This document shows positions 50,019-60,800 of a DNA stretch of 64,000 nucleotides, piece after piece. The notes below the pieces were generated by a model. It had not been told where the DNA came from and searched no databases. It was given only the letters and a program-made list of their open reading frames with translations. Every line of letters starts with the position of its first letter. Position 1 is the stretch's first letter. The stretch covers positions 12,611,357 to 12,675,356 of the forward strand of contig JABBOT010000010.1 in assembly GCA_016165875.1 (NCBI GenBank), in the 5' to 3' direction. The translations under genes and the position numbers were made by a program. Source of the stretch: Acanthopleura granulata. Taxonomy: Eukaryota > Mollusca > Polyplacophora > Chitonida > Chitonidae.

Positions 50019-52567
50019 ATGTCATTAATGGCGGGGTGGCAACAAAACGAAAGCCTGCCAACGTCGCTGAAACACCTTGCTCTCGAAGTTCTGCGCGCCG
50101 ACGCAGAAATAAACGCTACGAAAAGCAGCATACAACGACTTGCCTCTGATGTACAAGAGCTTTCACTGGTGAATATACGACAAGCTGTGTAGACTTACTG
50201 AACACTGGGATCGTTGTTCTATGAGACATTTGAGGCTAGCCCGAGGTCACTCAAACGTAACCTTATGAATTAGAAGTTATGTACTACCGATATAAGGTTT
50301 AACAGAGGTCCATTTGAAATCGAGAGTTATTTTCCTATCCGTATGTAGATGCTGCTTACCCTTTAAAATCTGTATGTTCCTCAATCAGCAATGATCAGCC
50401 GAGAGGATCGCATGTCGCATTTGTTTTACAACGCTTGTGTTTTAGACCATTTCTTCATCCAAAGCTCCCTCAGTCCGCCATGTTCAGTCATCCGTGAAGA
50501 GAATCTGGTAAGCTCAGTGATGTGGAGTTTTTCGGTGCAGGATTCACGCTGTTATGTAGGTAGCTCAAAAGACGAAACCGCCCACAGTTTGGCGCATTCA
50601 CGATAAACAAAAATGTCTAGTGATCGGCAAGTAGGTATGAATGAGGCCGCTTCCGGAAACAAACGATGTGAGATTTGCATTAGACATGACGTGAAATCCC
50701 AATGTCTTGGACTAGTCCTGCACCATGACTGTAGTATTTTCATATTCATCCAGCTTTGTGGAAACATGTCATGGTCTCATCTGGCAGAATCTGCTGTATG
50801 GATAGCTTAGCTGAGTCCCTGATCTGATTACATTTATCACCACACTGGGAATCGTATTCGTAGATAACTATTGGTTGATACTGTTTTCATACACACTGCT
50901 TGAGTTCAACTGGACAAACAGCTTCTGTTTCTACTGTAGAAGCATATGTATTTACCACTAACTATCTTGCAACTTGTCACTCATATACATGTTCAGGATC
51001 TCTTGAGGAACTGGCTCCTATGTATTGGCCCTTAACACTCTGCGAAGTAAAAACTCATAACTGTCTTAAATGTGTTTCAGAAAGCTGAGGAGTCTGATGC
51101 GGACAGGCGGTGGTGTGGCCATGGCAACCCCAGGTCAGAGTCGTGGAGGATTGCGAAGAAGCTGAGAGATAACCCTGACCTTGTCCCAGGTAGGAGAAGC
51201 CTCAGAGGCCTTATCTTTCTGGTGAATCCATCATGGGACCTCCGTGGCCAAGGGGGTTAGTGGGCCAGCATGGCATTATGACCCTGTTTGCTTTCACCAA
51301 TGCGGTCACTGATTTCAAGTTCAGCTCATGCTGTCTTCCTCTGCAGTTTGTAGGAAGGTCCGCCAACAATCTGCGGATGATTGTGGCTTTCTCCCAGGAT
51401 CTGCCCGGTTTCCTCCTACCATAATGCTGGCCACCTTCATATAAGTGAAATATTCTGGAGTCACTACGGCGTAAAACACCAATGAAATAAATAAGTAAAG
51501 AAATGAATCCATCATGAATATTCTGACATACTGTGATAAAATGGCGTGACAGTTACCAGATGTCATGCCTGTTCTTCATGGCACCACTATGGTTATTCTG
51601 ACAAACTGTGGTAAAATGGAATGACAGTTACCAGATGTCATTCCTGTTCTTCATGGCACCACTATGGTTATTCTGACAAACTGTGATAAAATGCCTCAAC
51701 ATTTTCTATTAGTTATTTATGTTCCTCATGACAGATGCATATTCTGACATACCCAACTGTGATAAAATTACTCGATACTTATCTGATAATGTTTTATGCT
51801 CCTTGGCACCTAAAACGAGCTTTATTACACACACAAATATATAGGGAGAGTGTTTGTATGTTAATAGCCTGTGCATGTTCAGATACAATTTCACCCAAAA
51901 AAGTGCATTTTTACAGGCCATTTAACGTCATAAAATATTATCATCAGGGCTGAAACTTTTTCCAGTAGAATATCATCCTAACTAAACCTCAAATCCTAAC
52001 AAACCTCAAAACACCTGTCTAAAATCAATACATGTATAACTCTTAGAATCGATAAAAATGATTGACTTAGTCATGGGAGAAATTTTAGGTCATGCGGGTA
52101 AGCACCAGTAGTGGTTAACAAGATCACCAGAATCTCCTGTTCTGCTCACTTCTTGAAAAGAGAATCTCAGATCATGTTTGTAATGGTGGGCTGAATCTAA
52201 GAATGCAGGAATTTCTGTAATGAATTATAGCGGAGAGGTATGAAGCTAATTCTTGTCTCACGGGTGTGACACAGAAGACCAGAGCCATCTTGTGATAATC
52301 CTGAATCTTGTTGTTTGATTGTCATTTGTTAATGACAACCAAACAAGATGCAGGAGTATCTCCAGGTGGCTCTGGCCTGCTTCATTACACCTGTGAAACA
52401 AGGATTTATTTCAGCATGTTTAAGGATTGATGATGTGGTGTAAAGTGACAATCTTTTATTCGTTCTTGCTCTGCCATTTTTCAGATGTTATCAGTTCCCT
52501 GAATGCGAAGTTAAACCAACGCAGAATGGAGACCATTCAGCTCAGACAGAAGTGCAATCCTGGCTGA
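50019..52567 (+). CDS. Small three-exon gene, 113-aa charged helical protein, unrecognised
   Basis: Exons 50019-50168, 51081-51189 and 52485-52567 (TGA 52565-52567). Junction phases 0 and 1 fit: G at the end of exon 2 plus AT gives Asp. The start context is AGCAAGATGT. The protein begins MSLMAGWQQNESLPTSLKHL, has a helical stretch to about residue 50, a middle CGHGNPRSESWRIAKKL, and a C-terminal helix ending RQKCNPG. It has no signal peptide or membrane segment, so a soluble intracellular coiled-coil partner is likely (inference). The first donor, GTGAAT, is only moderate, so an extra exon inside the 912-bp intron cannot be excluded. Intron 2 carries a SINE, a tandem repeat and a hairpin MITE. 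It converges on SCYL1. Confidence 0.65.
51236..51503 (+). mobile_element. Full-length tRNA-derived SINE with 13-bp target-site duplication
   Basis: Starts GGGACCTCCGTGGCCAAGG (tRNA-like head), with TTCAAGTTCAGCTC as a B-box-like block. The body is CCGGTTTCCTCCTACCATAA and the tail GGCGTAAAACACCAATG plus AAATAAATAAG. TGAATCCATCATG flanks it at 51223-51235 and 51504-51516. This copy fixes the ends and orientation of the family. Confidence 0.93.
51517..51800. repeat. 75-bp tandem repeat, about 3-4 copies
   Basis: ATTCTGACA starts units at 51520, 51595, 51670 and about 51741. CTGTGRTAAAATG and CAGTTACCAGATGTCAT recur in the first units. It begins immediately after the SINE's target duplication. 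Confidence 0.88.
52252..52402. mobile_element. Hairpin MITE, 151 bp, in intron 2 of the small gene
   Basis: The left arm (CTTGTCTCACGGGTGTGACA ... TGTCATT) and right arm (AATGACAACC ... ACCTGTGAAACAAG) are reverse complements over about 72 bp, with only a few bases between. It ends about 80 bp before the exon 3 acceptor. Confidence 0.88.
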
Positions 52568-53068
52568 TACATAGTGACAGACAGTATTTCATTGACTAAC
52601 TGCATATTAAAAGCCTGGTGAAGGTTTATATCACTTGCATGGGAACAATGTCTCTCGTGGGAATATTTACAGCACACAGCTCGAAGGGATCAGCACCCGA
52701 GTGACAGTCGTGAACAATGTGGATTGGCATTTGATAGATGGCAGCACTGTCGGTTATGATAATAGATTTTTTGTAGGCATGGTTGATGCCTTGTACCCAT
52801 TTATACAGACTAGTGACACTGTCTTCGAAGTGAAAATATCATTGAGAATGGTGTAGAATGCCAGTGAAAAATTTATGTATAATGCCAGTGAAAAATTTAT
52901 ATAGGTCATTAGGGAGAAGTTAGCTAACAGGTCAAATTTGTTTTATGAGTGCACTTTGTCTTAATTCATTGCATATATCTCTAAGTATAATGTTCGTAGT
53001 CCAGTCAGTGTTTTGGGGGCATATGTAGTGATTTTTGACGCTTTTCTTCTCAGGTGGACAATCATACC
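52568..53068. other. 3' flank of the small gene
   Basis: Should contain the 3' UTR. A short duplicated phrase (AATGCCAGTGAAAAATTTAT) occurs twice near 52857-52900. No gene seen. Confidence 0.4.
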
Positions 53069-53830
53069 TGTCCTTACCGTTATGAATACATATGTTTTGA
53101 TAAAACGTAAAATGAAAAGGGAAACCAATTTTTTACTGTAATAACGGAAACAAACACAAAAACTTTTTACAAGCAATACCACTGCACATCTTTTTTAGTG
53201 AAAATGTGCCGTTTGTGGGGACTTTCAATACAACATCAGATGCCCACAATCTAGACGTTACATAATTTTTCACATTTATACATATCAAGAATAGAATTTG
53301 TTATCATATTAAATGTAAAACATTTTCCTGGTAATTAAATATATGAAAAAAAGGGACTATGAAGAATAGATAATAAAAGAACAAGAAATAGTTAATATTT
53401 TGCGAAACTTGTGTACATAACGGTGAATACAAAGGTAACGGCGAGGACTTTGATGCATCGGTGATGACACAAACAGATGTTAAAAATTCAGGAGCATTCT
53501 CTGGAGAGATTAAAATATATATTAAGTCGTCTGCACAGGATCTAGCTGATGCTGGTTGGGACTAAATGACTATAATTCACATGTTTTCTCTGTATTTTCT
53601 CATCCCTTTCGATGACTGACTGGGGCTTCTAAATAATACAGAAATCACTGTATTTAAGAAATAAATTTTGTTTCACTAAGAGTTAAATGCAAGTATAAAT
53701 TGATTGAATAAATACTGTTTGTATTTTAGTGAACATCTATTTCCTTTCTAATGCGAATGTGTCCTTACCGTTACACTTAGTTCCTTTCGTGAATATCATG
53801 GTAACGGTAAGGACATGTAACGGCGAGGAC
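53069..53830. repeat. Element or region bounded by inverted GTCCTTACCGTTA motifs
   Basis: GTCCTTACCGTTA occurs at about 53070 and at 53761. Its reverse-complement form GTAACGGTAAGGAC is at 53801. The variant GTAACGGCGAGGAC is at 53435 and 53817. The inverted placement at the two ends suggests terminal repeats of a non-coding element of about 760 bp. Confidence 0.5.
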
Positions 53831-55980
53831 ATTTCTTCACGTTAAAAGTTCAGAATGGCTTCGACCATTATTACGCCCACAAGGCTCGATGTCCAGTGCT
53901 TTGTATTTCATACAGCCAGCCACTAACACATAACAAGGGTTGAAATAAGCAGTATTAACATTTCTCAGGCATGAACTGTAAGGACACATAATAAATGTAC
54001 TATGTGTACAACACATTTTTCCTAAAAGTGTATGTAATTCAATCGCTAAATGAGCATAAACTACCGCCAACATACTCTGGGAACTGCGTCGTCTGCTGTC
54101 TGGCCACATGACTTGCGCACACAGTTGGATCCCTTTTCAGCAAATTTCATAAACTCGGTTTCATAAAGGTAAAGACATTTTTTGTGGGACAAGGGCAAAA
54201 TACTAAAACAGTGCCTGGAAAATGGCATATATCTATTACCTTGTAAATTTTTACCCTGTTTTAACATTATAAGCAATGATGCTGACCATATGGGACCCAA
54301 ACAGGGTACTTACCATTCCAGCTGAAGTACCAACCTGATCAGTTAGGATATGGAAGGATTTGGGTTTATTGCGATCGGAGATTGTTGTTATAAGTTTACA
54401 ATATGCGCAAAACCGGTACACTGATGGGTCTCCAAGTGCTATGTGTATATTAGGTAAGTTGCAGGACATGATTTGGAACTTTTTCTGTAGAACCACCCAT
54501 GTATTACACTTTTCTGAAGTGAGATAAGAAAAATTTATGTAGACACAGAAGTTGTGAAAAGATGTTTATGTACTGTTTTAACAAGTTAAATAGATACCCA
54601 TGTGCAATGGTATCTACCTCATCATGAAAGTGATTCTGTAATACATATACAATATGTTCTCTAAAGTTCTTTATAAGATTTCTTCATCCTGTGAAAAAAA
54701 AAAGTGGAGAACAGGTCGTTGTAAAGTGATATACCATTCAATGTATAAATGAACTGTGCTGTCGGATACTTGTGTGTATTTGTTGTGTGTATGTTTGTTG
54801 AAATATGTAGCTTGTGAAAGAGAGTGTACAAGTGGTGCTCTATTTAATGGACTACTTGGGAGCTGGTGTAACTTGATAAGTTTCTTGAAAAGGTTCATTT
54901 ACCACTGTAAGGTGCAGAGTGTAATTAATTACTCACCGTATTAGTTTAATTTGTCTTATCTCAGCCTTGGCCACTGAGGTCATGCATCAAATCCAGCTAA
55001 GGCTGGCTAGTCTGGAGCCTTACACTGTCAGGTTTTTGCACTACCTGCTGCTGATTTCCTCCATCCATGAACATTACTCAGATATTTACGAGGATGGTGT
55101 CAAACAAAGGACGGATAAATATAAGTAAAATATGTATGATGTGTTGGCTAACTTTGGACGCTCTGGGGAGATAGTAGTATGGGTGGTTTTCCTTGAACAA
55201 CTTTCTTACCAGCACTTCCAGGCTACCTAATAACCACAGTCAAAGGTGGCAGAAATGTCCAAATGCAATTTATACCTAATATATTAACATTACATGATGT
55301 AGATATTCACATATCAGCGTGAAGCCTAGTGTGTCAGCTTTCAGACAAACGTCTTTTGGTTGAGATTGGAATATTTTTAGGTGTTTTGTGTCCAGTTATG
55401 TGAAGTTCGGGCTTATGTCCCAGGAATTGAAGATATGTACCTTGTTACGTATATTTTATATATGGGTATAAATAGCATTCAGACAATTGTACCACATTTG
55501 TGAGAAATGAATGGGAGGAACCCAGAAAGTCCTTGTCCAAGACACCATGCGTGCCTTGAAGGCTGGAGTCCAGCATGCGAATTCGTATTGAACCTTGTCT
55601 CACTCTTAGTGATGTCACACTCTCTAAAGCCATCATTGTGCTCTTCAGCCTCTAGATGTGGCTCAAGATCATGTAACGGTATAATCATATTGGGAAGGTT
55701 TAGTTCTTGAATGAAGCATTGGCCTCACAATCTCTGACGAACGAGGCCACATAATTTGTATATTCCTATCTCACTGCTTGAGGGGCCTTGATGACAATAA
55801 GTTGCTGACTGCTTGTTTTCAAGCAGTATGGTGTGTATATTTGTACATCACCTGTCTGAAAGTTGGAGATTTATGCCTGGTCCTTCGGTTCCTACACCCA
55901 TAACATCGACTTCCATGATATAAATAAAAAAATTAAGACACGTAAATTAATTAAATAATGCCACAAGCAAGAATTGACAT
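53831..55980. other. Intergenic between convergent genes, no gene seen
   Basis: AT-rich. Open frames at 54061-54496 and 55445-55710 show no motif or splice context that I would support. A faint SINE-like stretch (GATTTCCTCCATCCATGAAC) lies near 55050. Confidence 0.4.
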
Positions 55981-57811
55981 CAACTCTCAGATGTGTGTGG
56001 CGGTATTTATTACATGTATGTACAATATATTACTGCTGTAAATACATCTGATGACAAATGACAGGATTCAATACAATGGACATGTACAGAGAGAGCCTGG
56101 AGAGAACACAGCTACATACATATGCACCATCCATATTCATCATGTAATGTTAACATTCAGGCCATACATTTACATCCGTTCTGGTCTTCATACCATTTAC
56201 ACTATATACTGAAGGGTCATGTATTGTATTAGGCACATGTAAATGGTTCATCCGATACCCTTGTCACACGCAAGGCTCTGCTAAAATATTGAAAATGTTA
56301 TCTTGGCAGGCCTCAAAGATAAACTATGGGGAGAGAATGTCGGTGTACAGATAATGGTTTAGATCCACACCTTTCCAAGGTTTTTTTTAACTGGCCTTAA
56401 ATGTTACTTGAGGGCATGTATCATGTATCTTTTCATTAAGAAGACAAACTATAGTATATTTGATAAAGGACTGTTCTGATATCACTCTGGGCAACTAGGG
56501 ATTTCACTGTCTGTGTAGGACCTGTTCTGATCTCGCAGTCAAACAGAACTGTGTGATAGCAGTCCTACTGTTGCTGGAGAGGAATCACCCACTTCAGTGG
56601 GAGAAGCCTGGTTCCAGTTTCTCAGCAAGTACTATACTTTGGTATTAGTGCTTTCCAGTCCATGATGCCTGCAGAAAGTTACTTTATATGACTTAATCCA
56701 TGGGCTATAACATTACCAACAGTCTGAGGGAATTGTACAAGTTCCAGACCTAATAATTCTATTTTCAGTGGTTCTGAGATCTAGCACACAGCCACAGTAT
56801 ACATGTTTTAGTCCAGCCAGAACTCTATATCTCTTGAATCCAGACAGCTTCATTTACAATACATGAAAACCTGATACTTCACCCTGAACATACTTCGTCA
56901 TGAATACCCATACTTGTGTCCATTCATAACTTCATCATTTTATGCAATGAAAACATTTTGCTGAAAATTGACACATAAATCAGCTAGTAAATCGTGTCAT
57001 AATATAATCTAATCAAAACCGAAAAAAGCCTGTATCAAATTTGTCTATTATTGCTAGACATAGATATTTTGATATTAAACAACAGCACTATAATATAAAG
57101 TCTCCCACTGAATTAAAACTTAACCTTCACATACATACAACCTTACAATGGCTGCAGAACACACATAGGATTTTAAATAAGAAATCTCTAGAAATGTAGC
57201 CTGAAGAATGAACTGAAGATTAAATCCTACTTCGATATGTAATCTACTGATGCCATAAAAACTACTGACCTATGTCATTCGTATGCCGTAAGATTCCACC
57301 ATAAGTAAGGCATATGAAATCCAAAGTCACACAGCAGATGAATTTAAGGGCAATGACATTTTAAATTTGTATCCACCTTATACTTTGCTGGAGTTTAACT
57401 GAAAATCAGGCTGGGCAATGAGGGGAGCCAGTTGGTGATACATGATTACCTCCCTTTTTGGTGAAAGACACTGGAAAGTATCCCATGTGTTTAACATCAT
57501 ATAATGTACATAAAATTTACATGTATCTAAATTAATATCTATTAATGCCACAAAATGGACGCATTCTCTCAGTAAAACCATGACTACAATACAGATAAAC
57601 CTTGAAATTTGCTGGCAAGCCCAGATCTTCATGCAAGTGAGCATGGACTGATGTGAAACATGTCAGGATTTCTTTTTAACTTTATACTATACTCCCACTT
57701 AAATACTGACAAAAATCCACAGGTTTTAACTTAGTCTTTTCCTTTTCACAAACATTTTACACTGACTAGCCTTTGCAATAAATTACACCAGTGATCTGGA
57801 TTGATTGTGAT
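55981..57811 (-). other. Probable SCYL1 3' UTR and flank
   Basis: No coding frames. On the - strand an AATAAA at 56011-56006 is a candidate poly(A) signal, which would give SCYL1 a 3' UTR of about 1.9 kb. Its true end cannot be fixed by eye. Confidence 0.4.
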
Positions 57812-57876
57812 GGTTCAGCTTCTTGGCACCTAGTTTCAGAGCACCAGCCGTCCTCCTCGCCTCTCTGTTCTGCTGG
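57812..57876 (-). repeat. Duplicate of the SCYL1 C-terminal coding end in its 3' UTR
   Basis: GCTTCTTGGCACCTAGTTTC and flanking bases at 57812-57876 repeat 57901-57965, an 89-bp period. Between them is a G run (about 12 G). The extra copy would still encode [10 protein letters not shown], but it lies past the in-frame stop at 57895-57893. Confidence 0.9.
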
Positions 57877-57892
57877 GGTGGGGGGGGGGGGA

Positions 57893-60800
57893 TCACGCTT
57901 GGTTTAGCTTCTTGGCACCTAGTTTCAGAGCACCACCAGTTTTCCTTGCCTCTCGCTTCTCCTGCATCTCTTTCTGTCGCTGCAGTTTCTTCTCTTCTCT
58001 CTCTCTTCTCTTGCGTTCTGCGTCTGAATTACCAGTGTCTGAGGAACATGAAAATGAGAACTTATCCTCCTGTCTTCATGACATGGAAGGTCAACAGCAG
58101 GCCTACAAAGTTCATACTGTACATACCACCGAGACAAGAATGCTGGGCCACCAGAGCAGTTCATTTACTACACATACAGATGTACATACTGATTCACCTG
58201 TTGACAGTTCGAATTACTACAGAATTAATGGTCCAATAATGGTTTATAATGTGTGACTGCATTAAATAAATCTATTCTCCTTGGGTTTCCAATATATTTT
58301 TCAAAGATGAATGTTATTTTGTTTACACAGGGGTCACTAAGACACTACACCTTTCCTCACCTAATAAGGTGAAATGATAAAGAAAAAACACACCATTTGT
58401 GGCTTTATTGAACTTGCATTGATCAGAATCGATTCACATCCAACTCAGATAGATTTTCTATTTTCCATCCACCGCCTTCCACTATGCATCAATGCGGATC
58501 AACGAGGACACGCTGGATTCAGTTCAATTCAGTTCTGAGACCCTGTCTTCCTGATGATGTTGTTGTGATGCACAACACTACCTATTCAGCTTTATCAATA
58601 TGTATCTTGCACACATGCACAGACTTGATCAAAATAATCTTAGTGGAATAGAATGATATGCCGCCTGTAATGTTGGACACACATTCAGTCCATGCGTGTG
58701 TGTGTGTGCACTGAAATCAATGCATTAGACATTTGAAACCTGCGGATGGTCGTGGGTTTAGCACGGGCTCTGTCCGGTTTCCTCTCACCATAATGCTGGT
58801 CGCCGTCATATAAGTGAAATATTCTTGAGTATGCCATAGAACACCAATCAAATAAATAAATAAATTTGTCATTTGTAACTGAATCTGGTGTGTCCACGAA
58901 TGCATTAAATGCAAAAGTGTGTAACAATGCGCATTATGCCTGGGTGTGTCAATAAGATCAGTACATGTTACCCACCTACTGCTCCCCAGTCATCTGTGTC
59001 CCCCCAGCCACTGCTGCCCCACCCACTGTCCTGACCTCCAGCAGCTGTCGCCTTGACCCCTTGACCTCCTGTTGCGTGGCCGGAGCTCCTACTGCTTTGT
59101 GTGGGGGGAGTTTTCTGTCGAGTACACTGTGCAGAAGTTTGTGGTTTTGTTGTGCCTAATTTAGATACCTGTAAATGAAACAGATATTTCTTGACATGAA
59201 TGACAACATTCATCTGGAAACTGAAACCTCTCGGTTGCTGTACAACTGTATTTCACCTAAAATTGAGCTTTTCTCAGTCATACATTCCCGTTCATTCATC
59301 CAGCTTTAATAGAGGACCACTAGAGATGTTTTGTAAAGTTATTAATTTAATTTCTCAAGAGAAAAACTTAACCACTGGCATCGAAGGCATCAGTGTAAGG
59401 CATATTTCTCTTGTACAACAGCAGTCAGGTTTAGGGGTGGTGTGGAGAAGATGAAACAATATTTATTCATCTGATTAGTGTTCTATGTCGTACTCTGTAA
59501 TATTTCAATTATATGAAGACAGCAAGCATTACGATGGGAGGAAACCGGGCACAGCCTAGGGGAAACAAACAATCTTTATATCATATGAATAACAAGACAA
59601 AAAGTATGTTTCAGCATAAGGAGGAGAACAGCTAAAAGGAAGCTCCCAGAATCATGTAATACATACATCCCAATGACACCAAATCTCTCTACATGAGGAC
59701 TGAAAACCAGGGATGTTCTGAACTAGATGCCAGATTACAAAGGTAAATCGGGGTAAACCTGACCTTTTTGGATGGATTTAGAGCTTGTGAGAAGAAATCT
59801 GTGTCCGAGTCTTCCGCTTGACCCCAGTTATACGCACTGGCGGAGGGTAAGCCGGTGTCCGCCGTGGATATGAATTCCTCCTGGCCCCAGCTGTTCCAGT
59901 CTGAACTCTGACCCTCCTCACTGGACTTCATTGCACTCTGGTAACCAACACAGACATTTTAATACCTCATTTGCATAAGGTCGCTATCTGCTAGTGGTAA
60001 CTATAAAGGCGCACTACAGGCTTCAAGTGGGGTTTAACATGCATACAAATACCACAGAGGAATGAACCAGTATATGTGTATGTTATGTCCTGTACAGTAG
60101 CAGGCGTATCATGGCCTTTGTAGCTACTGTCACGCCCATCATGAATATCCAGGTCACAAAACCACTTGTCTCTTTGGCTGTATCACCCCCGACTTTACTG
60201 ACAGATGTTGTCAACTTACTGTAATGATTCATCTATAAGTGTATGCCATGAAAGTATTGACTTCATTAAGCCACAAGCATATTTCCTGCTTGTGTATACA
60301 GCTATATCACTTGACAGATTTATTTTGGGACAAACCACTTTATTTATTTATTTATTTATTTGATTGGTGTTTTATGCTGTAGTCAGAATAAAAATGCTTC
60401 ATGATTACTGGCTACTTCGAATGGTGTGGGTAGGTGACTATCTTATGCTTAGCATTAGCAGTTTGAAGTAGGCTTACAAGATGGTGAGAAGGCCAAAAAT
60501 GTGTTAAATAGTAATAGTAGGCTGAACAGGAAGTAACCTCAATAAACGAATAAGATTAAGACTGATTAATGATTAAGCGATTTGAACACAGAAGTTCCCC
60601 CAGATTGGTATGAGCTTACATTATCAGCAGCAAAGTGATCCGACGGTGCCGTATCCTCCAAACTGCCCCAATCCTCTTCATCCCACCCAACGTTGGACGT
60701 TTCTGGCTTTTCTGATGCTTCCCCAACACCACTTGAATCAAAGTCCTGAAAATGACATCCATAGCAATAAATTTATTTATTTATTTGATTGGTGTTTTAC

